A DNA stretch of 6,992 bases from Spartobacteria bacterium (GTDB lineage Bacteria; Verrucomicrobiota; Verrucomicrobiia; Chthoniobacterales; Chthoniobacteraceae), in contig JANXWU010000438.1 in assembly GCA_025350985.1 (NCBI GenBank), forward strand, positions 1 through 6,992, written 5' to 3'. The notes below the pieces were generated by a model. The model was not told the origin of the DNA. It was given only the letters and a program-made list of their open reading frames with translations, and searched no databases. This document shows, piece after piece, positions 1 through 6,829 of the stretch (positions within the stretch are counted from its first letter, which is position 1; each line of letters starts with the position of its first letter). A program made the translations under genes and the position numbers.

Positions 1-20
1 TGAGCCGTTGAGCCGTTGAG
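1..20. repeat. 8-nt tandem repeat at window edge
   Basis: The window opens with the unit TGAGCCGT twice in a row followed by a further TGAG, giving 2.5 copies of an 8-nt period. It may extend to the left beyond the window. No function can be assigned; it lies in non-coding DNA beyond the end of the ribF transcription unit. Confidence 0.5.
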
Positions 21-114
21 ATCATGGGGATTCCGTGCCGCGCCGTGTTTTAGACAAGGACACGCAGGGAAATGCAAGCACCTTTCTCTGTAGTGAGTAA
101 GCTTGATTCCGATT

Positions 115-149
115 CTCTGTCATTCTTCGCTCCGCTCAGAATGACAGAG
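115..149. repeat. Perfect 12-bp hairpin, dispersed-repeat copy
   Basis: Positions 115-126 (CTCTGTCATTCT) are exactly complementary to 138-149, leaving an 11-nt loop. On the minus strand it contains CTGTCATTCTGAGCG followed by GAGCGAAGAAT, a pattern I recall as a widespread intergenic repeat in environmental bacterial genomes. The same 15-nt core occurs on the plus strand at 6902-6916. It lies about 70 nt past the ribF stop and could mark or protect the 3' end of the operon transcript. It lacks a T tract on either side, so it is not a standard intrinsic terminator. What is seen is the hairpin and the shared core; the repeat-family identity and 3'-end role are inferred. Confidence 0.75.
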
Positions 150-168
150 CAAGTTGATACACTGCCTT

Positions 169-195
169 CATCCGCGCCATTTGCGCGATCTGCGG
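169..195. repeat. Degenerate 9-nt tandem repeat (3 units)
   Basis: Three consecutive 9-nt units fit the consensus NATYYGCGN: CATCCGCGC, CATTTGCGC and GATCTGCGG, followed by TTAAA. The plus strand ends in ATCTGCGGTTAAA, which resembles short intergenic repeats I recall from Verrucomicrobiota, Planctomycetota and some Deltaproteobacteria, where units like ATCTGCG are iterated. It sits only 25 nt downstream of the ribF stop. Function is unknown. Confidence 0.5.
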
Positions 196-220
196 TTAAA
201 CAGAATGCAGCGCAGCGCGA

Positions 221-1153
221 TCAGGCTGCTCCGAATTCTTTGCGCGCCTCGGTGGCGTCCCGCCCGATTTGCGCGTGCAACTCATCAAGGGACGCGAATT
301 TTTTCTCGGGACGCAGGTATTTGCGGAAAAGGACTTCGATTTCTTCGCTGTAAATTTCTTCGGCGAAGTCGAACAGATGCACTTCGAGCAGGCGCTCGCC
401 GTGCGCGGCTTTCACGGTCGGACGGACGCCGATGTTGGCGACGCCGCGATACCGCTTTTCGCCGCGCAAAATCCCGACGGCATAGACGCCGTTCGGCGGG
501 AATTGCTCGTTGTGCGCGGAAAGGTTCGCGGTGGGAAAGCCGAGAGTCCGCCCGCGTTGGTCGCCTTCGACGACCGTGCCGAGCACGGTGTAATCGCGAC
601 CGAGAAAACGCGCGGCCTTTTCCAAATCTCCGGCTTCCACCGCCGCGCGGATGAGCGTGCTGCTGACGATCTCGCCATCCATCTCGACGGCGGGCACGCC
701 GACTTCAGCGAAGCCAAGTTTTGCGCCGAGTTTTTCAAGCAGCGCGAGATTGCCGGCTCGTCCGCGACCGAACGACCATTCAAAGCCGACGCAGATTTTG
801 CGCAGTGGGTTCGCGGCCTCTGAAAGCTGATGAATAAAGGCTTCCGGGGCGGTGGCGGCAAACGCAGGGTCGAAGGAGAGAACCAGCAAATGGGAAACGC
901 CAAGATCGCGGATGAGCCGAAGTTTGTGCGGAGTGGACGTGAGAAGACGCGGTGCCTTTTCCGGTCGAAGCAAGCGGGCGGGATGCGGATCGAAGGTGAC
1001 CACAACCGCGGTGCCCCCGGAAGTTTCCTCATCCTCCAAAGCCCGCCGGATGACCGCTTGGTGGCCGAGATGCACTCCGTCGAAGACACCGATGGCGAGG
1101 ACGACCGGCCCGGAAACCCCGGACAGCTCGGGAATGGCGCGAAGAACTCTCAT
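221..1153 (-). CDS. ribF: Bifunctional riboflavin kinase / FAD synthetase
   Basis: A cytoplasmic enzyme of 310 aa that phosphorylates riboflavin to FMN and adenylylates FMN to FAD. The N-terminal nucleotidyltransferase half shows GVFDGVHLGH (residues 22-31, the HxGH-type ATP site), VGFEWSFGRGRAG (122-134; the more usual form is VGxDFxFG) and SSTLIR (164-169). The C-terminal flavokinase half shows GRTLGFPTANL (201-211) with the PTAN motif, NGVYAV (221-226), IGVRPT (241-246) and the probable catalytic Glu257 in the EVHLFDF segment. The length matches the family. The ATG overlaps the truB stop in a four-base ATGA, and no clear Shine-Dalgarno precedes it, so coupled translation is likely. It is the last gene of the cluster, with no FMN-riboswitch-like leader visible. 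Both activities are inferred from conserved motifs. Confidence 0.97.
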   Translation of the reverse strand: MRVLRAIPELSGVSGPVVLAIGVFDGVHLGHQAVIRRALEDEETSGGTAVVVTFDPHPARLLRPEKAPRLLTSTPHKLRLIRDLGVSHLLVLSFDPAFAATAPEAFIHQLSEAANPLRKICVGFEWSFGRGRAGNLALLEKLGAKLGFAEVGVPAVEMDGEIVSSTLIRAAVEAGDLEKAARFLGRDYTVLGTVVEGDQRGRTLGFPTANLSAHNEQFPPNGVYAVGILRGEKRYRGVANIGVRPTVKAAHGERLLEVHLFDFAEEIYSEEIEVLFRKYLRPEKKFASLDELHAQIGRDATEARKEFGAA

Positions 1154-1881
1154 GCACCGCGCAGGCGCGAGACTTCAGGGAGTGTGAGGATTTTTTGGAC
1201 GATCGTTTCGCGTGGTGCCGTTTTGAGTTCCTGGACGGTGATGGCGCGGTCGAGCGTGAAGCGGCCCGATTTGGTGCGGCGCAATTCTTTCAAGTGCGCG
1301 CCGCAGCCGAGTTCGGTGCCGATGTCGAACGCGTACGTGCGGACGTAAAAGCCTTTGCTGCACACGACGCGAAAGTCGATTTCAGTCGGACGCACGGCGA
1401 GGATTTCGTGGGCGAAAACGTGGACGAAACGCGGCTCGCGCTCCACGACCTGTCCCTTGCGGGCGAGCTTGTAGAGCGGCACGCCGTCCTTTTTGATCGC
1501 CGAAACCATCGGCGGCATCTGGTAAAAATCGCCGTGGAATTTCGCGAACGCGGCGTCGATTTGTGCGCGGGAAAATTCCGGCACCGGCTTGGTCGAAGTC
1601 ACCGCGCCGTCGGCATCCTGGCTGGCCGTTTCCACTCCCAACGTCAGCGTGCCGACGTATTCCTTGTCCTCGGCCATTAACAAATCCTGAATCTTCGTGC
1701 CGCGTCCGACGACGACGAGCAGCAATCCCGTCGCGAGTGGATCGAGCGTGCCGCAGTGCCCGATCTTTTGCAGATCGAGACTTCGGCGCGCGATTGCAAC
1801 CACGTCGTGCGACGTCATAGCCTTGGCTTTGTCCACGATGAGGACGCCGTCGAGTTCAGTTACCTGCCGTTTGGATGTCAT
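1150..1881 (-). CDS. truB: tRNA pseudouridine(55) synthase, PUA-less
   Basis: Converts U55 of the tRNA T-loop to pseudouridine. From the chosen ATG the protein is 243 aa. Visible motifs are GVLIVDKAKAMTSHDVV (12-28; families usually have KPKG rather than KAKA), GHCGTLDPLATG (41-52) with catalytic Asp47, the EDKEY segment with Tyr75, PPMVSAIK (123-130), and FYVRTYAFDIG followed by HLKELRRTKSGRF near residues 178-208. E. coli and Bacillus TruB run to just over 300 aa; here the C-terminal PUA domain is absent and the protein ends about 30 residues after the catalytic fold. An in-frame GTG at 1941 would add 20 basic residues and overlap nrnA by 86 nt. ATG at 1881 is preferred: it gives the usual short lead-in before the first motif, a weak AGG lies about 9 nt upstream, and the nrnA overlap falls to 26 nt. 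Confidence 0.95.
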   Translation of the reverse strand: MTSKRQVTELDGVLIVDKAKAMTSHDVVAIARRSLDLQKIGHCGTLDPLATGLLLVVVGRGTKIQDLLMAEDKEYVGTLTLGVETASQDADGAVTSTKPVPEFSRAQIDAAFAKFHGDFYQMPPMVSAIKKDGVPLYKLARKGQVVEREPRFVHVFAHEILAVRPTEIDFRVVCSKGFYVRTYAFDIGTELGCGAHLKELRRTKSGRFTLDRAITVQELKTAPRETIVQKILTLPEVSRLRGA

Positions 1882-2842
1882 CGGATATTGCCTGAAGAAC
1901 TTTTGTTTCGACCGCCGCCAAATCGCCCGTGGTGCGCGCACCGGCGGCGAGCTTGTGGCCGCCGCCGCCGAAGAGCGCGCAGAGTTTGCTCACGTCGTGG
2001 CGCGGTGTTTTCGAGCGCATGCTGATGCGGACTTTTCCGCCGGGCAGCTCTTCGAAAAAAACCGCGACGAGCACGCCTTCGATCGCGCGGATGTGGTCGA
2101 TGAGGCCTTCGTTGTCCTCGGGTTGCGCGCCGACTTTTTGCACCGCAGCCAGCGAGAGCGAGAAGCTCGCCACGATGCCGTCGCAGGAAAACTTCAACTG
2201 ATTGAGCAACTCGCGCAGCAGTTCGATGCGGCGGCGCGGATGGCTTTCATAACATTTCTGGCTGAGGTCGCCGACGTTGACGCCCGCCTTCACCAACTCC
2301 GCGCCGATTTCGTAGGTGCGCGCGGTCGTGCTGGGATATTGAAACGAGCCGGTGTCAGTGGAAATGGCGACGAAAAGATGGTCGGCCATTTCGTAGGTCA
2401 GCGGCAGATTTTCGCTTCTGATTAACTCGTAAAGAATCTGGCCCGTGGCCGGCGCGGCCGGGTCGATGTAGGTGAGATCGCCGTAGCGCGGGTTGCTGAT
2501 GTGGTGATCGATGTTGATCCAAAGTTTCACGCTGCCGATGGACTGGACGCAGGAGCCGAGGCGGTCGTAAACGGCGGTGTCGAGAGCGATGGCGACGTCG
2601 AAATCTTTTTTTTCCGCCGGGGGCGTGACGACGAGATCGGAGCAGGGGAGGAAGCGATATTTTTCGAGCATTCCGTCCTCGTTCCAGACGGTCACATTTT
2701 TCCCAAGCTGGCGGAGACAGAGCGCCATCGCGAGCGAGCAGCCGAGCGCGTCGCCATCGGGTCGCATGTGGCTCATCACGACAAAGCTCTCGTGACCGCG
2801 CAGCGCGTCGGCGATTTCCGCGAGGGTGTTATTGCTCTTCAT
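1856..2842 (-). CDS. nrnA: DHH/DHHA1 phosphoesterase, NrnA-like nanoRNase/pAp phosphatase
   Basis: A 328-aa cytoplasmic, probably Mn-dependent phosphoesterase of the DHH family. The N-terminal DHH domain shows SHMRPDGDALG (24-34), the ALDTA segment with Asp88, IDHHISN (111-117) and STDTGSF (161-167), together supplying the metal-binding Asp/His set. The C-terminal DHHA1 domain carries GGGGHKLAAGA (292-302), the substrate-binding glycine-rich motif. Characterised NrnA proteins degrade RNA oligomers of 2-5 nt to mononucleotides and dephosphorylate 3'-phosphoadenosine 5'-phosphate. Its ATG lies inside the end of rbfA (14-nt overlap), and a GGAGG lies 18 nt upstream, too far for a normal ribosome binding site, so translational coupling is likely. 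Some family members instead hydrolyse cyclic-dinucleotide products such as pGpG, so substrate choice is open. No GGDEF, PAS or membrane segment is fused to it. Confidence 0.9.
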   Translation of the reverse strand: MKSNNTLAEIADALRGHESFVVMSHMRPDGDALGCSLAMALCLRQLGKNVTVWNEDGMLEKYRFLPCSDLVVTPPAEKKDFDVAIALDTAVYDRLGSCVQSIGSVKLWINIDHHISNPRYGDLTYIDPAAPATGQILYELIRSENLPLTYEMADHLFVAISTDTGSFQYPSTTARTYEIGAELVKAGVNVGDLSQKCYESHPRRRIELLRELLNQLKFSCDGIVASFSLSLAAVQKVGAQPEDNEGLIDHIRAIEGVLVAVFFEELPGGKVRISMRSKTPRHDVSKLCALFGGGGHKLAAGARTTGDLAAVETKVLQAISDDIQTAGN

Positions 2843-3200
2843 CAGGCTGGTGCTCGGCGTCCTCCGGCACGTCGATTTTTCCGAGGAGGTCCATGATGCG
2901 CGCGCCGCGCTCGATCGAGTCGTCGAGGTGGAAATGGAAATGCGGCATGAATTTCAAAACGACCCGCTTGGAAACGTCGCGCTGAAGATGCGCGCGCTGG
3001 TCTTCGAGTTTCGACATGGCGGCTTTGGTCTGCGCCTCGTTGCCGATGACGCTGATATAAACGTCCGCATGTTTCAGGTCGGGGCTGACCTCGACCGCAT
3101 GCACGGTCACGAGCGCTCCGGCGAAAGTCAGTTCGCGGGTCATCGCCGAACCCAGCTCGCGCTTGAGAACTTCGTTGACGCGCTCCAGACGATGTTTCAT
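2829..3200 (-). CDS. rbfA: 30S ribosome-binding factor A
   Basis: A small KH-fold protein of 123 aa that binds the immature 30S subunit and helps 16S rRNA 5'-end maturation and cold adaptation. The N-terminal helix RLERVNEVLKRELG (4-17), SPDLKHADVYISV (39-51) and the LKFMPHFHFHLDDS segment (82-95) followed by RGARIMDLL fit the family. Two spots diverge from enteric RbfA: the kink region usually carrying an AxG motif reads RAHLQRD (69-75), and the usual PELxF is PHFHF. I believe similar sequences occur in Verrucomicrobiota. The C-terminus is a short acidic tail ending in DEEQ. Just before the ATG the sequence is pyrimidine-rich with no Shine-Dalgarno. A structured 101-nt gap separates it from infB, and its 3' end overlaps the downstream phosphoesterase gene. 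Confidence 0.95.
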   Translation of the reverse strand: MKHRLERVNEVLKRELGSAMTRELTFAGALVTVHAVEVSPDLKHADVYISVIGNEAQTKAAMSKLEDQRAHLQRDVSKRVVLKFMPHFHFHLDDSIERGARIMDLLGKIDVPEDAEHQPDEEQ

Positions 3201-3301
3201 TGAGGAAAAGTTGAGGGTTTATCGTTGACGCTTCCCGGTGGTTTGGAGTCGCTGAGCAGCGGCTCTTTCACTCTCAACCAAAAGCCCTCAACCTCTTGGG
3301 G
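3201..3301 (-). other. Structured infB-rbfA intergenic region
   Basis: This is the only long non-coding gap inside the cluster (101 nt). On the minus strand, GTTGAGGG at 3292-3285 is exactly complementary to CCCTCAAC at 3217-3210. Allowing two G-U pairs, the pairing extends to about 12 bp and ends 5 nt short of the rbfA ATG. Within this arm pair sits a smaller hairpin at 3246-3265, with CGCTG opposite CAGCG and a GAG/CTC extension across one mismatch. A second GGTTGAG copy (3279-3273) repeats part of the first arm and could compete for pairing. There is no T tract after the hairpins, so it is not an intrinsic terminator. A role in mRNA processing or control of rbfA translation is an inference. 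Confidence 0.5.
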
Positions 3302-5455
3302 TCAGAGCTTCTGCGCGACTTTCTCGAGTTGATAGCACTCGATGATGTCGCCGGCTTCGTAGTCGTTGAAATCGCCGAGTTTGATGCCGCATTCGAGGCC
3401 GTTGCGGACTTCCTTTACGTCATCCGTGAAGCGGCGCAGCGTCGCGAGACCGCCGTCGTAAATCGGCTGGCGTCCGCGGAGCACGCGCGCGCGCCCGGTG
3501 CGGGTGATGCGTCCGTCGGTGACCATGCAGCCGGCGACGATGCCGCGGGAGAGTTCAAACACCTTTCGCACTTCGGCGTGGCCGACCACCGTCTCGCGCG
3601 ACTCTGGATCGAGCTGTCCCGCCATGGCCTCTTTCACCTGGTCGATGAGTTCGTAGATGATCGAGAAAAGTTTGATCTCCACGCCTTCGCTCCTGGCCAC
3701 CGCCGCCGCCTTGCTTTCGACTTTGATATTGAAGCCGATGACGAGGACCGCGGAGTCGGAGCCGGCGGCAAGTTGGATGTCCGTTTCGGTAATGGGGCCG
3801 ACGAGTTTGTGGATGATCTTGAGATCGATCTTTTCGCTCTTGATTTGCTCGAGCGCCGTGGCGAGCGCTTCGAGGGAGCCTTGCACGTCGGCCTTGAGAA
3901 TGATCTGCAAATTCTTGCGCTGGCCTTCTTTGATCGTCGCGAAAAGATCACCGAGGTCGGGCCGTTTCGGGCGCACCAGTTTGTCCTCGCGTTTCGAGGC
4001 GAGCCGCTCGTCGCTCAGAGTTTTCGCGTCGCGCTCGGAGTCCATCACCACCAATTCCTCGCCCGCGCCGGGGAGCCCTGAAAAACCGAGAATCTTCACC
4101 GGGGTCGAGGGCCCCGCTTCCTTGAGGCTCTTGCCTTTGTCGTCGATGAGCAGTTTGACCTTTCCCGAATAGTCCCCGCAAATAAAAGACTGCCCGAACT
4201 TGAGCGTGCCCATGCGGACGATGACGGTGGCGACGGGGCCGCGACCCGCTTCGAGTTGCGCTTCGATCACGGTGCCGCGGGGGGCAACCGTGTCGCTGGA
4301 TTTTAGTTCGAGCACTTCGGCTTGCAGGAGAATCATTTCCAGCAATTGGTCCACGCCCGTGCCCTTGAGCGCGGAGACGGGGACGCAAATCGTGTCGCCG
4401 CCCCAGTCTTCGGGTTGCAGGCCATGCTCCTGAAGTTGCTTTTTCACCCGGTCCACATTCGCGCCGGCCACGTCGATTTTATTGATCGCGGCGATGATGG
4501 TCACCTTGGCCGCCTTCGCGTGGCTGATTGCCTCAATCGTCTGCGGCATGATGCCATCGTCCGCCGCCACGACGATCACGACGATGTCGGTGACGTTCGC
4601 CCCGCGCGCGCGCATCGCCGTGAAAGCGGCGTGGCCTGGCGTGTCGAGAAAAGTGATTTTCTGCCCATCGCGCTCGACGGCGTACGCGCCGATGTGCTGC
4701 GTGATGCCACCGGCTTCGCCCACCGCGACCCGCGTTTTGCGGATGGCATCCATGAGCGAGGTCTTGCCGTGATCGACGTGGCCCATGAACGTGACAATCG
4801 GCGGGCGCAGTTTGAGTTCTTCCCTTTTCTCAATCGTGGGCGCCGCCGGAGCTTCGACGTGCGTCTCCACCTTGTGGACGCCGCCGCCTTCCTTGCGCTT
4901 CTCCTTCTCAAAAACGAACCCGTGCTTGCGACAAACGGCGCTCGCCGTCTCGGTGTCGATGGTGTCGTTGATCGATTTGAAAAGGTTCGCCTCCATGAGG
5001 TCGCCGATGACTTGAAACGGCTTCAAACCTAGTTGCGCAGCCAGTTCCCGGACGATGATCGGGGGCTTGATATGGATGATTTTTTCGTCGCCCTTTGGCT
5101 CCTCGCTCTCGGGCGCGACGGACTCGCTCACCGCCGCCGGGGCGGGTGCCTCGGGCGCTTTGATCCGCGAAATGGGCGGGAGAGTTTTGAAAGATTTGGC
5201 TTCCGCGGATTTTTGGAGCGCGGTCTTTTCCACTGGCTCGTCGATCAATGAAACCGTTTCCTTCGGCTTTACGGGTTCCGGCTTGGGCTCAACTTTGGGG
5301 GCGATGACCTTCGGGGCAGGGCCTTTGATTTTTGGCAGCGCGGAAATGGTCGCGGAGGTCTTGCGCGTCGTCTTTCCAGCCGCCTTTCCACCTGCTTCGG
5401 AGGTCTTGGCAGGCTTGCGGGCGGTGGAGGATTTGGAAGTGGTGCGGGTGGCCAT
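3302..5455 (-). CDS. infB: Translation initiation factor IF-2
   Basis: The GTPase that delivers fMet-tRNA to the 30S subunit and promotes 50S joining; 717 aa, similar to Bacillus and shorter than E. coli IF2. Residues 1-125 are a low-complexity, Ala/Lys/Pro-rich tail, as is common for this family. An IF2N-type segment follows (about 126-177). The G domain has all five motifs: GHVDHGKT (225-232), [10 protein letters not shown] (249-258), DTPGH (271-275), NKID (325-328) and SALKG (361-365). Beta-barrel domain II (about 385-470), the IF2-specific domain III (about 510-600, including [12 protein letters not shown]) and the C-terminal fMet-tRNA-binding barrel (about 605-717) are intact. It begins 36 nt after nusA with no ylxR or ylxQ between. 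The ATG lacks a Shine-Dalgarno; the nearest purine-rich stretch is GGAG at the nusA stop. Confidence 0.99.
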   Translation of the reverse strand: MATRTTSKSSTARKPAKTSEAGGKAAGKTTRKTSATISALPKIKGPAPKVIAPKVEPKPEPVKPKETVSLIDEPVEKTALQKSAEAKSFKTLPPISRIKAPEAPAPAAVSESVAPESEEPKGDEKIIHIKPPIIVRELAAQLGLKPFQVIGDLMEANLFKSINDTIDTETASAVCRKHGFVFEKEKRKEGGGVHKVETHVEAPAAPTIEKREELKLRPPIVTFMGHVDHGKTSLMDAIRKTRVAVGEAGGITQHIGAYAVERDGQKITFLDTPGHAAFTAMRARGANVTDIVVIVVAADDGIMPQTIEAISHAKAAKVTIIAAINKIDVAGANVDRVKKQLQEHGLQPEDWGGDTICVPVSALKGTGVDQLLEMILLQAEVLELKSSDTVAPRGTVIEAQLEAGRGPVATVIVRMGTLKFGQSFICGDYSGKVKLLIDDKGKSLKEAGPSTPVKILGFSGLPGAGEELVVMDSERDAKTLSDERLASKREDKLVRPKRPDLGDLFATIKEGQRKNLQIILKADVQGSLEALATALEQIKSEKIDLKIIHKLVGPITETDIQLAAGSDSAVLVIGFNIKVESKAAAVARSEGVEIKLFSIIYELIDQVKEAMAGQLDPESRETVVGHAEVRKVFELSRGIVAGCMVTDGRITRTGRARVLRGRQPIYDGGLATLRRFTDDVKEVRNGLECGIKLGDFNDYEAGDIIECYQLEKVAQKL

Positions 5456-5491
5456 GGAAATGAAAACCGGGAACTGTCCGTCGCGCGCGAA

Positions 5492-6757
5492 TTACTCCGC
5501 CGGAGCCATCTGTTTCTCGTACGCCTTTTTCGCGGCGTCGTGAATTTCTTTCGCCTTCTCGAGTTCGATCCCCAGGATGCCGGAGATGTCTTCGGCATCC
5601 ACGGCGGCGACTCCCTCGATGCTGTTGATGCCGCTGGCGACCAGCTTCTTCGCAGTCTCCTCGTCGAGTTGCAGCGTTTCGGACAAAATCCGCGCGGCTT
5701 TCGCGACCGTGCCCTCGAAGACTTCTTTCGCCGTCTCGTCTTTTTCGATGTTGATGTCCCAGCCGCAGAGCTTCGAGGTCAGCCGTGCGTTCTGCCCGCG
5801 CTTGCCGATGGCAAGCGAGAGTTGATCTTCATCGACCTTGATGTGGACGGTTTTTTTCGCCTCGTCGAGCGTGACGCCTTTGATCTTCGCGGGCTTCAGC
5901 GCCTCAATCACAAACTCACGTGTGTCCGCGCTCCAGCGGATGATGTCCACTTTTTCATTGTTCAACTCGCGGACGATATTTTTCACCCGTGAACCGCGCA
6001 TGCCGACGCAGGCACCGACGGGATCCACTTTTTCGTTCGCGCTGTGGACGGCGATTTTCGTGCGGTATCCGGCTTCGCGGGCGATGCCGCGGATTTCCAC
6101 CGTCTTGTCGGCAATCTCGGCGACTTCGACTTCAAAAAGACGCCGGACAAAATTCGGATGACTGCGCGAAAGGATGATCTCGGGGCCGCGCGGGCCGTTT
6201 TCCACCGCGACGACGTAGGCGCGAATGCGGTCGCCGATGTTGTAGTCCTCGGTTTGCACGCGTTCGCGCGACGGCATCGTGGCTTCAAATTTTCCCAAAT
6301 CAACGACGACGTCCGAGCGATCGAAACGCCGCACCGTCCCGCCGACAATCTCCCCCGCGCGATCTTTGAACTCCTCGTAAATCATTTCCTTCTCCGCCAG
6401 ACGGATGCGCTGCATCATGGCCTGCTTGGCGGTTTGCGCGGCGATGCGTCCGAAATCTTTGGGCGTCACCTCGATCTCGATCGCTTCACCGATTTGCGCC
6501 TCGGGCTTGATTTTGCGCGCGGCGTCCAGCGAGATTTCGTCGTGCTTGTCCGCGACTTTTTCGACGATGAGCAGGTTGGCCAGCGCACGGATTTGGCCGG
6601 TCTTGGCGTTGATGTCGATGCGCAGGTCGCGCGCCGGACCGATGGCTTTTTTGGAGGCAGAAAGAAGCGCGTTCGACACCGCTTCGATGAGCACCTCGCG
6701 CTTGATGCCCTTTTCGCGTTCGAAATAATCCAAGCCTGAAATGAGATCGCTGTTCAT
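5492..6757 (-). CDS. nusA: Transcription termination/antitermination protein NusA
   Basis: An RNA polymerase-binding factor of 421 aa that modulates pausing, intrinsic termination and antitermination. Domain order: polymerase-binding N-terminal domain (1 to about 125), S1 domain (about 133-198, ending in IILSRSHPNFVRRLF), KH1 with GACVGMRGSRVKNI (248-261) and KH2 with AIGKRGQNARL (316-326). Then comes a single helix-hairpin-helix-like C-terminal repeat (about 350-415, with ASGINSIEGVAAVDAEDI). E. coli NusA has two such acidic repeats and is 495 aa; Bacillus has none, so this is an intermediate architecture. The ATG has a GGTGG ribosome binding site 6 nt upstream, the clearest in the window. 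It is the first gene of the cluster: rimP, its usual upstream partner, is not between it and the promoter candidate. The leader contains a terminator-like hairpin. Confidence 0.99.
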   Translation of the reverse strand: MNSDLISGLDYFEREKGIKREVLIEAVSNALLSASKKAIGPARDLRIDINAKTGQIRALANLLIVEKVADKHDEISLDAARKIKPEAQIGEAIEIEVTPKDFGRIAAQTAKQAMMQRIRLAEKEMIYEEFKDRAGEIVGGTVRRFDRSDVVVDLGKFEATMPSRERVQTEDYNIGDRIRAYVVAVENGPRGPEIILSRSHPNFVRRLFEVEVAEIADKTVEIRGIAREAGYRTKIAVHSANEKVDPVGACVGMRGSRVKNIVRELNNEKVDIIRWSADTREFVIEALKPAKIKGVTLDEAKKTVHIKVDEDQLSLAIGKRGQNARLTSKLCGWDINIEKDETAKEVFEGTVAKAARILSETLQLDEETAKKLVASGINSIEGVAAVDAEDISGILGIELEKAKEIHDAAKKAYEKQMAPAE

Positions 6758-6763
6758 AAATTT

Positions 6764-6768
6764 CCACC
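6764..6768 (-). promoter_or_regulatory. nusA ribosome binding site
   Basis: On the minus strand, GGTGG is followed by AAATTT and then the nusA ATG, a 6-nt spacing. It is the best Shine-Dalgarno match of the six genes. Its first three bases overlap a CACGGT (6771-6766) that is complementary to ACCGTG near the predicted 5' end of the leader (6819-6814), so it may be partly occluded in the folded mRNA. Confidence 0.6.
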
Positions 6769-6780
6769 GTGACCGGGGAC

Positions 6781-6809
6781 AAAAAAAAGTGGGGTTTTAT
6801 GCCCACTTT
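6781..6809 (-). terminator. Terminator-like hairpin in nusA leader (possible attenuator)
   Basis: On the minus strand AAAGTGGG (6809-6802) pairs perfectly with CCCACTTT (6793-6786) across an 8-nt loop, and the second arm runs into an uninterrupted row of eight T (6788-6781). This is the form of a Rho-independent terminator. It ends 23 nt before the nusA ATG and lies downstream of the promoter candidate, so it would be inside the nusA leader. The plus-strand orientation has no good T run after the stem. The alternative is that it ends a gene lying to the right of the window, but nothing coding is seen from 6810 to 6992. Confidence 0.7.
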
Positions 6810-6829
6810 CTTGCACGGTCAACGGGCGC

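Noticed and set aside
43..63. A small hairpin, CGTGT opposite ACACG, in the left flank.
   Set aside because: It has only 5 bp with an 11-nt loop and no T run, so it is within chance expectation.
72..353. A plus-strand frame starting at 72 and running through the left repeats into the ribF 3' end.
   Set aside because: It encodes the hairpin and tandem repeats and then overlaps ribF antisense; it has no ribosome binding site and no recognisable protein features.
1154..1240. A possible FMN riboswitch controlling ribF.
   Set aside because: The DNA upstream of ribF is truB coding sequence and shows no conserved multi-helix riboswitch pattern.
1882..1941. An upstream GTG start for truB that adds 20 residues.
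   Set aside because: The extension is basic and unlike TruB N-termini, would overlap nrnA by 86 nt, and the ATG at 1881 gives a normal-length lead-in with a weak AGG.
3218..3260. A possible internal promoter for rbfA (GATAAA as a -10 on the minus strand).
   Set aside because: No acceptable -35 lies at a suitable distance and the -10 match is weak.
3296..5032. Long plus-strand reading frames opposite infB (about 261 and 236 codons), with similar long frames opposite truB/nrnA and nusA.
   Set aside because: They lie antisense to clearly conserved genes, show no recognisable motif, and their composition is what GC-rich third positions produce on the opposite strand.
6754..6816. A 20-codon GTG-initiated leader frame on the minus strand that ends in TGA overlapping the nusA ATG.
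   Set aside because: It has no Shine-Dalgarno, would start about 7 nt from the predicted transcript 5' end, and codes straight through the T run. Its composition follows the terminator structure, and short frames like this are expected by chance.
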